NCBI GenBank assembly: GCA_001800515.1
Contig: MGVN01000227.1
Span: 1-22,759 of the forward strand
Reading direction: 5' to 3'
Origin: Elusimicrobia bacterium RIFOXYB2_FULL_49_7
GTDB taxonomy: Bacteria; Fibrobacterota; OXYB2-FULL-49-7
DNA length: 22,759 nucleotides
Shown: one piece after another, positions 1-7,002 of the stretch
How positions within the stretch are numbered: position 1 is the first letter of the stretch
Layout of the letters: each line of letters opens with the position of its first letter
Notes under the pieces: model-generated
What the model saw: only the letters and a program-made list of their open reading frames with translations
Databases searched by the model: none
Told to the model about the DNA's origin: nothing
Translations under genes and position numbers: made by a program

Positions 1-1
1 C

Positions 2-154
2 GCCATTGCAGGACTTGTTCCGCTCTTGATAACAGGCAATGCTTTATGGACTCCCCTATCGCTTGTGATTATCGGCGGATTGACCGTTTCCACAGGTGTG
101 ACGCTGGTATTGGCGCCCGTGCTTTATACTTTAATAACACGGAAAAAGAATTAA
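2..154 (+). CDS. RND-family efflux transporter, C-terminal end (partial)
   Basis: The open frame enters from the left edge and stops at TAA 152-154, giving about 50 residues. The translation begins AIAGLVPLL and has a hydrophobic stretch containing IIGGLTVSTGVTL, then APVLY and a short basic tail ending RKKN. Members of the AcrB/HAE-1 class of inner-membrane proton-driven pumps end in this way: the last transmembrane helix carries a GG-L-x-ST motif and a P-V-L-Y motif precedes the cytoplasmic tail. Only the final helix and a half are visible, so substrate class (drug or metal) cannot be judged. The toxin-antitoxin genes begin 58 bases later with their own promoter and are probably not part of its operon. 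Confidence 0.8.
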   Translation, partial: AIAGLVPLLITGNALWTPLSLVIIGGLTVSTGVTLVLAPVLYTLITRKKN

Positions 155-161
155 GAAAGGC

Positions 162-190
162 TTGCAAGAGTGAATACTTTCGAGTATATT
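162..190 (+). promoter_or_regulatory. Promoter and operator-like dyad of the toxin-antitoxin operon
   Basis: A -35-like TTGCAA (162-167) and a -10-like TATATT (185-190) are separated by 17 bases. The perfect inverted repeat ATACT-TTCG-AGTAT (174-187) lies across the upstream edge of the -10, and a palindrome CTTGCAAG (161-168) covers the -35. RHH-type antitoxins usually bind palindromes over their own promoter, so these repeats are reasonable operator candidates. A strong Shine-Dalgarno AAAGGAGG (198-205) follows, 7 bases before the antitoxin ATG. Function is inferred from sequence only. Confidence 0.5.
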
Positions 191-212
191 TGAATATAAA
201 GGAGGCTTCCAC

Positions 213-455
213 ATGCACAAAACCATCACGGTCCGCATTGACGACGATACTTATCAGCTATTTAAAAAAGCCGCTGACGGCAGTCGCCGTACCATTTCCA
301 ACTTCATGGAATATGCTGCACTTAACTATCTGACACAGGAAAACTCGGCCTCGGATCGTGAAATGCAGGAAATACTTCAGGACAAGGAACTGACCTTGAC
401 CTTAAATCAGGGTAAAAAAGAGATTGCCAACCGGAGATATAAAATTGTCGGCTGA
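213..455 (+). CDS. RelB/CopG-like (ribbon-helix-helix) antitoxin
   Basis: An 80-residue protein starting at ATG 213 behind a strong Shine-Dalgarno. Its N-terminus, MHKTITVRIDDDTYQLFKKA, has the alternating beta-strand (TITVRIDD) followed by helix and a second helix (TISNFMEYAALNYL) typical of ribbon-helix-helix DNA-binding antitoxins. The charged C-terminal half (from about residue 45) would be the toxin-neutralising segment. Its end overlaps the start of the RelE-like toxin gene by 11 bases, the usual arrangement for translationally coupled type II modules. It should dimerise, bind the upstream dyad and repress the pair, and bind the toxin through its tail. The exact antitoxin subfamily (RelB, CopG or ParD-like) is not settled. 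Confidence 0.8.
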   Translation: MHKTITVRIDDDTYQLFKKAADGSRRTISNFMEYAALNYLTQENSASDREMQEILQDKELTLTLNQGKKEIANRRYKIVG

Positions 456-720
456 ATTCCTGATTGCAGAAACCGAATCCTTCGAGAAACTGATTCAAAA
501 AGCCCCACTTCATGCCTTATATCGGAAAATATCAGAATATATCTATCCCCAACTCCGTCACAATCCCTTCTTTGGGCCAAACATAAAAAAACTGAAAGGG
601 GATTTCTCTTCTATCTATCGCTATCGAATCGGTCGCTACCGACTTTTCTACTCCATTGATGGTACAAAATCACTGATTTTCATCATCACATTAAAAGCCC
701 GAAAAGATTCCTATCGATAA
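445..720 (+). CDS. RelE/ParE-superfamily toxin (probable mRNA interferase)
   Basis: The toxin of the pair, 91 residues from TTG 445. That start is chosen because GGAG (433-436) lies 8 bases upstream; a further in-frame TTG at 424 would add seven residues and has no good ribosome site. The core has the family signature IKKLKG (about residue 51) followed by YRYRIGRYRLFYSID and a final strand with LKARKDSYR; in RelE-type toxins this region supplies the basic and aromatic residues (R, R, Y/H) of the RNase fold. Family members cleave mRNA in the ribosome or, in ParE, poison gyrase; the R-x-R-x-G-x-Y-R pattern fits the RelE-like class better. Gene order antitoxin-toxin and the 11-base overlap support the call. 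Confidence 0.82.
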   Translation: MSAEFLIAETESFEKLIQKAPLHALYRKISEYIYPQLRHNPFFGPNIKKLKGDFSSIYRYRIGRYRLFYSIDGTKSLIFIITLKARKDSYR

Positions 721-780
721 TTGCCCGAGAAAACAAAACCTCTGACAACCAGTGCGCGGAAAGATCGTTCAACAGTGGTA

Positions 781-1926
781 TCAGTTGAACCGGACAAATT
801 CCGACGCTCGTTTCAGGTATTTGCTGATACGACTTTTCTGTAAAAGCTCAAACGAACGAAGCACGCCCTTTTGTTTGCGATAGTCAAGAATCCGATTCAC
901 CAACTCCGGCCCTAATCCCGGCACGCGAAGCAATTCAAATGAACCGGCCCGGTTGACATGGACGGGAAAGTATTCCGGATGGCACCTGGCCCACGCTTCT
1001 TTGGGGTCTACTGAAAGTGATAGAAAACCGGATGACTCTACCGGAATTTCATCCGAATTAAACCGGTATTTCCTAAGTAGAAAATCCATCTGATACAACC
1101 GATGTTCCCGCAAAAGGAGATCGCTGTTGGAATGAGCGGACCGTTCACCTGGCAGGTCAATACGCCCTAAGCCGCGCTGGTAGGCACTGAAATAGACCCG
1201 ATTCAATTTCAGGCGTGAGTACAATCCACCGGTATAATTTATAATCTCCTTGTCGGTTTCGGAAGAAGCGCCAATGATGAACTGGGTGGTCTGCCTAACC
1301 TTTTCAAAACGGGCACCCTTATGGGTCATTTGGCTGATATGTTTCAGCGGAACGATGATATCCCGTTCATAATTCTTTTTTTGGGAAAGCTTGCTGAAAT
1401 TGGCGGCACCCGGCACTTCCAGATTCAAGGAAACCGCGCTGGAGAGGGAAAGTGCTTCATCAATAGCAGAGGTTGATGCACCGGGTAGAATTTTTAAATG
1501 GATATAGCCCCGAAATTTCTCCTTTTGCCGAAGCAAGCGAGCCACCTGGATAAGGAGGTCCATGGTATTATCCGGCGTTCCAATCACTCCGCTGCTTAAA
1601 AAAAGGCCGAACACCTCCCGGCGCCGGTGATACTCCAGGAATTTTTTGACAATTTCATCCGCACTCAAAGTGCACCTGGTTAAATCCCGGTCTTGGCGCA
1701 AGGGACAATAAGCGCAGTCATTGGCACACACATTGGACATTAAAGTCTTGAAAATAGCACTTTTACCGCCATCCGGTAGTGTAACCGGATAAACCCAACG
1801 GTCGTCTATGGAACGGTGGCGCCGGTCGTCCTTGTTTGTACCACAAGCGCAGGCCAGGTCGTACTGAGAATCGCGTGAAAGAATGGACAGCTTTTCATCG
1901 GTATTGGGAGGAAAGCGAATGAGCAT
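781..1926 (-). CDS. Radical SAM protein with C-terminal helix-hairpin-helix, putative DNA modification/repair type
   Basis: From ATG 1926 the protein has 381 residues. It carries the radical SAM cluster motif C-x3-C-x2-C within NVCANDCAYCPLR (Cys 67, 71, 74), a TIM-barrel-like middle (GLFLSSGV, YIHLKILPG, SLNLEVPG), and a helix-hairpin-helix near the C-terminus (LLRVPGLGPELVNRIL). This matches the family annotated as 'putative DNA modification/repair radical SAM protein', often encoded beside a uracil-DNA-glycosylase-like partner; no such partner lies in this window. The reaction is unknown. An in-frame TTG at 1962, behind AAAGGA, would add 12 residues, but the LexA-like box at 1939-1954 would then lie inside the coding region, and a promoter-like pair ends just before ATG 1926, so the shorter form is preferred. 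It converges with the toxin gene and diverges from nfnA. Confidence 0.82.
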   Translation of the reverse strand: MLIRFPPNTDEKLSILSRDSQYDLACACGTNKDDRRHRSIDDRWVYPVTLPDGGKSAIFKTLMSNVCANDCAYCPLRQDRDLTRCTLSADEIVKKFLEYHRRREVFGLFLSSGVIGTPDNTMDLLIQVARLLRQKEKFRGYIHLKILPGASTSAIDEALSLSSAVSLNLEVPGAANFSKLSQKKNYERDIIVPLKHISQMTHKGARFEKVRQTTQFIIGASSETDKEIINYTGGLYSRLKLNRVYFSAYQRGLGRIDLPGERSAHSNSDLLLREHRLYQMDFLLRKYRFNSDEIPVESSGFLSLSVDPKEAWARCHPEYFPVHVNRAGSFELLRVPGLGPELVNRILDYRKQKGVLRSFELLQKSRISKYLKRASEFVRFN

Positions 1927-1932
1927 TTTCAC

Positions 1933-1961
1933 AACATACTGTATATTTGTACAGGTTTTCA
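1933..1961 (-). promoter_or_regulatory. Promoter with LexA-like SOS box before the radical SAM gene
   Basis: On the minus strand TTGAAA (1961-1956) and TATGTT (1938-1933) form a -35/-10 pair with an 18-base spacer, and the spacer holds CTGT-ACAAATAT-ACAG (1954-1939). This is a perfect match to the CTGT-N8-ACAG operator known for gamma-proteobacterial LexA, and the flank reading TACTGTATAT on the plus strand extends the likeness to the E. coli consensus. A repressor bound here would block RNA polymerase. The -10 ends 6 bases before ATG 1926, so the transcript would be leaderless. LexA operators differ between phyla, so the host's own LexA site should be checked before accepting this. Confidence 0.55.
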
Positions 1962-1993
1962 ATATTTTTTCCTTTATTCCCTTCTTGGGATGA

Positions 1994-2023
1994 TTGAATT
2001 ATACTCAGATTATATTTTATAAT
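1994..2023 (+). promoter_or_regulatory. Promoter of the nfnAB operon
   Basis: TTGAAT (1994-1999) and TATAAT (2018-2023) with an 18-base spacer lie directly before nfnA. The -10 ends 8 bases before ATG 2032 and no Shine-Dalgarno is present, so the predicted transcript begins at or within a few bases of the start codon. Confidence 0.5.
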
Positions 2024-2031
2024 TTCAGCAC

Positions 2032-2886
2032 ATGTATAAAATTATCCGAAAAGAAATGCTGGCGGCAAATGTCCTTAAAATGGCCATTGAAGCACCGGAT
2101 ATCGCTCGTAAAAGAAAAGCGGGTCAATTCGTCATGCTGAAAATTGATCGCGATGGGGAGCGCATTCCCTTGACCATTGCAGACGCGGATCCCACAGCGG
2201 GAACGGTCACGATTGTGGCCCAAGTGGTCGGAATGACCACTGCTCGCCTTTCCAAAATGCAAGCAGGTGACGCCCTCTCCGATTTTGTGGGTCCCCTGGG
2301 TAAACCGACCCATATTGATAAATTCGGCCATGTGGTGGGCATCGGCGGCGGTATCGGCATTGCACCGCTTCACCCCATCGCACAGGCCATGAAGGCTGCG
2401 GGAAACAAGGTCACCTCCATTATCGGCGCACGAAACCGTTCGCTTCTTATTATGGGAAAGGAAATGGAGCGGGCAAGTGATCGTGTGGTGGTTGTCACGG
2501 ATGACGGTTCCTACGGTACAAAAGGCTTTGTCACGGATGCGCTAAAAACACTCTATGAATCCCGGGAAAAGATAGACCTGGTGGTCGCTATCGGCCCGCC
2601 TATTATGATGAAAATGGTGGTCAAACTGACCAAAGAACTGGGCTTGCCGACACTGGTCAGCCTCAACACCATCATGATTGACGGTACCGGAATGTGCGGC
2701 GGTTGTCGGGTTACCGTGGGCGGTGAAACCAAGTTCGTCTGTGTGGATGGGCCCGAATTCGACGGCCATCAGGTGGATTTTGATGAAATGATGCGTCGCC
2801 TGAAAATGTATGATAACCAGGAAAAGGAATCCATTTCCCGGCTTCAGGAGAGTCCTCATGCCTGTCAAATCGAGATAAGACGATGA
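2032..2886 (+). CDS. nfnA: NfnA: ferredoxin-NADP(+) reductase small subunit (FAD/NAD-binding, [2Fe-2S])
   Basis: A 284-residue member of the sulfide dehydrogenase/dihydroorotate dehydrogenase-like FAD/NAD-binding family. Residues about 1-95 form the FAD beta-barrel (RIPLTIAD at 44-51), 100-215 the nucleotide-binding fold (GIGGGIGIAPLHP at 103-115), and 215-240 the iron-sulphur segment with MIDGTGMCGGC and FVCVDGP. Asp217 with Cys222, Cys225 and Cys237 would hold the [2Fe-2S] cluster; this family is known for an Asp plus three Cys. In NfnAB this subunit carries the NADH-side FAD and works with NfnB, coupling NADH and reduced ferredoxin oxidation to NADP+ reduction by flavin-based electron bifurcation in the cytoplasm. 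Its stop overlaps the nfnB start (ATGA), indicating coupled translation. Confidence 0.9.
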   Translation: MYKIIRKEMLAANVLKMAIEAPDIARKRKAGQFVMLKIDRDGERIPLTIADADPTAGTVTIVAQVVGMTTARLSKMQAGDALSDFVGPLGKPTHIDKFGHVVGIGGGIGIAPLHPIAQAMKAAGNKVTSIIGARNRSLLIMGKEMERASDRVVVVTDDGSYGTKGFVTDALKTLYESREKIDLVVAIGPPIMMKMVVKLTKELGLPTLVSLNTIMIDGTGMCGGCRVTVGGETKFVCVDGPEFDGHQVDFDEMMRRLKMYDNQEKESISRLQESPHACQIEIRR

Positions 2887-3224
2887 GCGTTGATCCCGGT
2901 ACGCTTTTAGCCAATCAAACGGCTCTGACGAATAAAGAACGTGCCAAAATACCGCGTCAAATCATGGCCGAACAACCGCCTGCGGAACGGCGGCACAATA
3001 TCAAAGAGGTTCCGCTCGGCTACACGGAGGAACAGGTACGTATTGAAGCAGCACGCTGTCTTCAATGCAAAAACAAACCCTGCGTGGAAGGGTGTCCGGT
3101 TCACATTGATATTCCCGCCTTTTGCAAACTTACTGCTGAAGGCGATTTTCAAGGTGCGGTCCGGAAACTCAAGGAAAAGAACCTTTTGCCCGCTGTATGC
3201 GGCCGCGTCTGCCCTCAGGAATAG
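2883..3224 (+). CDS. nfnB: NfnB N-terminal part: iron-sulphur domain, ends at premature TAG
   Basis: The 113-residue product holds the N-terminal helical iron-sulphur domain of the NfnB/glutamate-synthase small-chain family. Visible ligands are Cys in RCLQCKNKPCVEGCP (about residues 60-74), and the start of the second set in VCGRVCPQE (105-113). The translation stops immediately before QCQKPC, which would complete that second cluster. ATG 2883 overlaps the nfnA stop by four bases. In the complete enzyme this domain passes electrons between ferredoxin and the flavin; alone, this fragment has no catalytic site. Confidence 0.7.
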   Translation: MSVDPGTLLANQTALTNKERAKIPRQIMAEQPPAERRHNIKEVPLGYTEEQVRIEAARCLQCKNKPCVEGCPVHIDIPAFCKLTAEGDFQGAVRKLKEKNLLPAVCGRVCPQE

Positions 3225-3254
3225 CAGTGTCAAAAGCCCTGCACCCTGGCCAAA

Positions 3255-4346
3255 GTGCTGAAAGCGCCTGCTGAAGCGGTATCCATTGGAAAAATTGAAC
3301 GCTTCCTGGCGGATTGGGAGCGGGAAAATAATCAAATAGAAATACCGCCAGTGGCTCCTGCTACCGGTAAACGGGTGGCGATTGTGGGCAGCGGTCCGGC
3401 CGGACTGACCGTGGCAGGCGATCTGCGAAAACTCGGCCACTCCGTCACTGTCTTCGAAGCACTACATAAAGCCGGCGGCGTACTGGTGTACGGCATTCCT
3501 GAATTCCGTTTGCCCAAGGAGATTGTAGAAAAAGAGGTGGAGCTTTTAACCCGCATGGGTGTGGAGTTTCGGTACAACAATGTCATTGGTCGGATATTTA
3601 CGCTTGACGAACTCTTTCAGGAAGGTTTTCATGCCGCATTTGTCGGTACCGGTGCCGGCCTCCCCTATTTCATGGGCATTCCGGGCGAAAATCTGAACGG
3701 CGTCTATTCCGCCAACGAATATCTGACACGCGCCAACCTCATGAAAGCCTACGATTTTCCAAAATCCGATACCCCCATCAAACGTTCCAAGAGCGTGGTC
3801 GTGGCAGGAGGAGGCAATGTGGCCATGGATGCGGCCCGTACCGCACTTCGTTTGGGCGCGGAACAGGTTTATATCGTTTACCGCCGTTCGGAGACCGAAA
3901 TGCCTGCCCGCTTGGAAGAGGTTCATCATGCCAAAGAGGAAGGCATCATCTTCAATTTGCTTCAGAATCCGGTCAAGCTTGTGGGAAATCCAGAAGGATG
4001 GCTCACGGGTGTGGAATGCATCAAGATGGAACTGGGCGAGCCGGATGCCTCCGGCCGTCGACGCCCGGTACCCATTCAAGGTTCCAATTTTATTTTGGAA
4101 GCAGACACGTTTATCGCGGCCATCGGCAATGGTCCGAATCCGCTTATCCCAAGCACCACCCCGGATATTTCAACCACCAAATGGGGCAATATTGTGGCGG
4201 AAAAGAACTCCTGCAAGACCACAAAAAAAAGGGTCTTTGCAGGCGGTGATATCGTGCTGGGTGCAGCCACGGTTATTCTTGCCATGGGTCAGGGACGCGA
4301 AGCGGCCAATGCCATTCATGACTACCTGACGCATAATGTCTGGTAG
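3255..4346 (+). CDS. nfnB: NfnB C-terminal part: FAD and NADPH-binding oxidoreductase domains
   Basis: In the same frame as the first half and continuing it without loss; the codons from 3225 (QCQKPC) also belong to it. Motifs in order: FAD-binding VAIVGSGPAGL (about residue 40), the family-specific GGVLVYGIPEFRLPKE (about 73), the NADPH-binding VVVAGGGNVAMDAARTALR (about 186) followed by YRRSETEMPAR, and the closing GDIVLGAATVILAMGQGR (about 331). These are typical for GltD/NfnB flavoproteins. The first start codon in this half is GTG 3255 with no ribosome site, so independent initiation is unlikely; it probably needs readthrough of the TAG, or the TAG is not real. Pairing with nfnA favours the bifurcating NfnAB function over glutamate synthase. 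Confidence 0.75.
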   Translation: MLKAPAEAVSIGKIERFLADWERENNQIEIPPVAPATGKRVAIVGSGPAGLTVAGDLRKLGHSVTVFEALHKAGGVLVYGIPEFRLPKEIVEKEVELLTRMGVEFRYNNVIGRIFTLDELFQEGFHAAFVGTGAGLPYFMGIPGENLNGVYSANEYLTRANLMKAYDFPKSDTPIKRSKSVVVAGGGNVAMDAARTALRLGAEQVYIVYRRSETEMPARLEEVHHAKEEGIIFNLLQNPVKLVGNPEGWLTGVECIKMELGEPDASGRRRPVPIQGSNFILEADTFIAAIGNGPNPLIPSTTPDISTTKWGNIVAEKNSCKTTKKRVFAGGDIVLGAATVILAMGQGREAANAIHDYLTHNVW

Positions 4347-4364
4347 GAATTTCAAAACAATTTC

Positions 4365-4394
4365 TTGAATCGTTCTTCCGGATAATTTTATCTT
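4365..4394 (+). promoter_or_regulatory. Promoter of the tRNA-Glu gene
   Basis: TTGAAT (4365-4370) and TATCTT (4389-4394) with an 18-base spacer. A transcript starting near 4401 would give a 5' leader of about five bases before the mature tRNA. Confidence 0.5.
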
Positions 4395-4405
4395 ATTGCT
4401 CTTTC

Positions 4406-4480
4406 GGCCCGTTCGTTCAGGGGTTAGGACGCAGGATTTTCATTCCTGTAACAGGGGTTCGATTCCCCTACGGGCTACCA
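4406..4480 (+). tRNA. tRNA-Glu (anticodon UUC)
   Basis: A complete cloverleaf: acceptor stem GGCCCGT (4406-4412) pairs with ACGGGCT (4470-4476), including one terminal G-U pair. The anticodon arm CAGGA-TTTTCAT-TCCTG shows anticodon TTC, and the T arm AGGGG-TTCGATT-CCCCT is intact. The discriminator base is A and CCA is encoded (4478-4480). The identity is glutamate, and the length of 75 is usual. It stands alone between the nfn genes and the convergent TPR gene, with its own promoter and terminator. Confidence 0.96.
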
Positions 4481-4509
4481 AAAAGACCGGCAATAACCGG
4501 TCTTTTTTT
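4481..4509. terminator. Bidirectional intrinsic terminator
   Basis: A 10-bp perfect stem AAAAGACCGG / CCGGTCTTTT with a 6-base loop (CAATAA) is followed by a run of seven T on the plus strand and, read the other way, by A/T-rich sequence. It sits directly after the tRNA and touches the stop codon of the converging TPR gene, so it can end both transcripts. Confidence 0.88.
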
Positions 4510-6097
4510 ATTTAAGCGCGCGAATCCGGCTTTTATAATAATCAATATTGGGATCTTCCGAAGCAGCCATGTCCAGGCAACGCCGATACTCCAATACCGC
4601 CCGCTTTCTCTCGCCGACACGTTCATACAGCGTACCCAACATATAATGAAGCGTTTCATCCTCTTCACGAGTATTGACGCAAGCGGACAATTCCCGGATA
4701 GCCGTCGAATCTTCGGTTGCCAAGTGAAATAGGGCGCCCCCTCGCATCCGGTGGACGGCCGCGGAATCGGGGTATGAGAGGCCGGATATTAAGACCGCCA
4801 CTGTTTTGTCATACTCTTTATCATTATAATACCAAGTTCCCATAAAGAAGGCGGATGGAGCGTGGCGTGGATTAAGGGTCAGCACATGTGCAAAGGCTTC
4901 CACCGCATGTATCGTATCTTTTTGCGTTACCAGACAAAGGGCGTAATTGTAGGCATCGATTTCGCGATATCCCGGCAGCTCAAGAATTTGTTTGAGCAGC
5001 GGTTCAGCCAGACTCAGACTCTCTTCTTTGAGATAAATAGCAGATAAGCCCCGCAATGCGTCGCGAAAATCAGGACGTTTCCGAAGCACTTTCTTAAAAC
5101 ACGTTTTAGCCAATTCGTCCCTGTGTCGATGGGTGTATTCAACAGCCAGATTATAACGGATGGAGAGGGTATCGGGCAGGGCATCGGCCAGCCGTTCTTG
5201 GCCGATAAGGTAATAGCTGTTGTACGAACCGAGCCGACGGTGAGCAGTCTCAATCCGCTGAAGCAAATCCAGATTCATGGAATCCAACCGGAAAGCGCGC
5301 TCGTAAAAAACAAGCGCCTCTTTGTCTTTTTTATAGGTTCCCAACAGATCCGCATATTCCAGGAGTAATCTGAAATTGTCCGGTTTGATCCGAAGCGCTC
5401 TTTCGTAGGCCGCACAGGCACTGTCTTTTTGATTCAGCTTCTTGAAAATGGTGGCGATTTCCAGCCAGGAACGCTCATCCGACGTATCCAGCACGGCCGC
5501 CCGGCGAAAGGGAATCAATGCCTCACGAAGACGTTCCGGTTCGCTCTTTTTCTCCCGTACTTTTTGTACCATTCCAGGATTCAATTGAACCATTCCCATG
5601 CAATAATAGGCTCTGGCATAGAGAGAGTCGCGTTGGAGAATGGTCTGCACAAGGCCGCCCGCATAATCGTATTGCTTTCGCGCCATGACGATATCGAGTA
5701 ACCGTTCCAGATATTCAAACCGTTTTTCCCTTTCATAAGCTTTTTCCAGAATAATCAGGGCTTGTTCGGTGTTATTGACTTGATCATATCCCTGAGAACA
5801 AAGGATGCGCTGAGCAGGATGCCGCATGATCTGTTTTTCATAAAATGGAAGGTATTGACGAAGTCCGGGTTTATCATCGCATTTGATGAGAAGGGAGAGA
5901 TATCGGTCCCCCTTTTCTTTGTCGGAAGAATCCGCAGCCATCAGACGGTGCAGGATAAAAAGCGCTTCATCGAACCTGCCCGATTTTTCCAGACAACGCA
6001 CCTTTTCGCTGTCTATGCGAAGAGAGTCGCAAGCGGTATTCTCTGATGCAATTGCCGCGGCATTAAACAGTAGACCGATCAGGATAAGGTGCTTCAT
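4508..6097 (-). CDS. Secreted tetratricopeptide-repeat protein, last gene of the MoxR/DUF58 cluster
   Basis: From ATG 6097 (529 residues) the protein starts with the signal peptide MKHLILIGLLFNAAAIA and then consists almost wholly of helical TPR-like repeats; clear units include AYERALRIKPDN, FYERAFRLDS and CFKKVLRKRPDF, and a final LEYRRCLDMAA. The frame stays open upstream, but this start gives the signal peptide and makes an ATGA overlap with the DUF58 gene stop, so it is preferred. It should be periplasmic and act as a protein-binding scaffold. In Bat-type operons, TPR proteins (BatC/BatE) accompany MoxR and vWA proteins, which fits its place. The specific partner is unknown. Confidence 0.85.
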   Translation of the reverse strand: MKHLILIGLLFNAAAIASENTACDSLRIDSEKVRCLEKSGRFDEALFILHRLMAADSSDKEKGDRYLSLLIKCDDKPGLRQYLPFYEKQIMRHPAQRILCSQGYDQVNNTEQALIILEKAYEREKRFEYLERLLDIVMARKQYDYAGGLVQTILQRDSLYARAYYCMGMVQLNPGMVQKVREKKSEPERLREALIPFRRAAVLDTSDERSWLEIATIFKKLNQKDSACAAYERALRIKPDNFRLLLEYADLLGTYKKDKEALVFYERAFRLDSMNLDLLQRIETAHRRLGSYNSYYLIGQERLADALPDTLSIRYNLAVEYTHRHRDELAKTCFKKVLRKRPDFRDALRGLSAIYLKEESLSLAEPLLKQILELPGYREIDAYNYALCLVTQKDTIHAVEAFAHVLTLNPRHAPSAFFMGTWYYNDKEYDKTVAVLISGLSYPDSAAVHRMRGGALFHLATEDSTAIRELSACVNTREEDETLHYMLGTLYERVGERKRAVLEYRRCLDMAASEDPNIDYYKSRIRALK

Positions 6098-7002
6098 GCA
6101 GGCCTCCCCCTGGTTTTCAAGAATTCCATTAGAAAACGGGGCAGTGGTTGAGCCGTATCGTACAGTGCGTATTCCGCACCGTTTTGCAGACATAGCTCCC
6201 GAATCCGCGTGTTGTGCGCCTGTAAAGCATTGAGATAGTTCTTTCGAACCTGAATGGGTTCCGCCGTAATTTCGCGCGCTGATTCCATATCTAAAAAGCG
6301 GGTGCGCAATGTAAAGGGAAAGGCTAATTCCGCAGGATCAAGCACTTGAAATAAAAGGACCTCCTTACGCGCAATCCGCAGACTTTTCAGCAGAGATTCC
6401 AATGGCTCAAGGGTCTCAAAGAAACAGTCTGAAAATAGAAGTACGACGCGGCTTTTTTCAAGACGATCATTCAATATCGTCCGTTTGTCTGCAAGCGAAA
6501 GAGCGCCCCCGCAACGGAGGGCTCCTAACAGTTCGACCATGCGATCAAACAGCGTGTTTTGGGAGGACGGTGGAATCCAGTCATCTTGTTTTTCCGAAAG
6601 CAAGGCCAATCCCACCTGATCGGATTGGCGAAGCAACAGGAAGGCGAAACAGAGCGCCAAACTGGAGGCGGCGTCCATTTTGGAAAGCCCTTGCGAACCA
6701 TAGTCCATGGAGGCACTGGTATCCATGACCAACAGGGCGGAAAGCTGCTTCTCCTGGTCGAACTTCTTGATATAATACCGATCGGACTTTCCCAAAACCC
6801 GCCAATCAAGTCGTCGTACATCGTCCCCGGGCGCATATTCCTTATGCTCCGCAAACTCCACGGAAGAGCCGTGAAATAAGGAATAATGGTGCCCGGCCAG
6901 CATGCCTTCCGCCGCCTGATGCGCCATGAATCTAAGTGCGGCGGCACGAGAAAGTGCTTCCGGTGAGGGGCGTCGTACGGCGGCGGAGACGGGGTTTTTC
7001 AT
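6094..7002 (-). CDS. DUF58 / von Willebrand A-like protein
   Basis: A 302-residue protein with the DUF58 signature between residues 38 and 83: a GHHYSLFHGSSVEFAE segment, then YAPGDDVRRLDWRVLGKSD, a conserved block ending in a Phe and acidic residues. It is followed by a vWA-like fold with the metal-site motif DTSAS (94-98). No transmembrane segment is visible, so it is probably cytoplasmic or peripheral. DUF58 proteins are nearly always encoded beside MoxR ATPases; here its ATG overlaps the MoxR stop by one base (TAATG) and its own stop overlaps the following TPR gene (ATGA). A role as the MoxR partner that senses or assembles a vWA complex is inferred from this pairing. Confidence 0.9.
   Translation of the reverse strand: MKNPVSAAVRRPSPEALSRAAALRFMAHQAAEGMLAGHHYSLFHGSSVEFAEHKEYAPGDDVRRLDWRVLGKSDRYYIKKFDQEKQLSALLVMDTSASMDYGSQGLSKMDAASSLALCFAFLLLRQSDQVGLALLSEKQDDWIPPSSQNTLFDRMVELLGALRCGGALSLADKRTILNDRLEKSRVVLLFSDCFFETLEPLESLLKSLRIARKEVLLFQVLDPAELAFPFTLRTRFLDMESAREITAEPIQVRKNYLNALQAHNTRIRELCLQNGAEYALYDTAQPLPRFLMEFLKTRGRPA

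Larger units (their letters stand above)
2883..4346 (+). pseudogene. nfnB: nfnB (GltA/GltD-like large subunit) interrupted by one in-frame TAG
   Basis: Reading one frame from ATG 2883 to TAG 4344-4346 gives a 487-codon gene with the full family layout and normal length, broken only by TAG at 3222-3224. The codon sits between GRVCPQE and QCQKPC, in the middle of the second cluster-binding Cys motif, at a position where relatives carry a variable polar residue. No frameshift or other lesion is seen, and conservation continues at once on both sides, so the event is recent, a sequencing or assembly error, or a recoded codon. Single changes from CAG, GAG, AAG or TCG give TAG. Without readthrough, neither half would make a working enzyme, since the first holds most cluster ligands and the second the FAD and NADPH sites. 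The two open halves are listed separately. Confidence 0.75.

Noticed and set aside
2017..2373. Minus-strand frames opposite nfnA
   Set aside because: Shadow frames: rich in His, Arg and Cys, without motifs, and covered by a clear enzyme gene.
3222..3260. PYLIS-like RNA hairpin just after the nfnB TAG
   Set aside because: No convincing stem was found by eye, so there is no local structural support for pyrrolysine insertion.
6098..6193. Upstream extension of the TPR gene reading frame
   Set aside because: The extra residues have no signal-peptide character and lie inside the DUF58 gene; ATG 6097 gives a clean signal peptide and an ATGA overlap.
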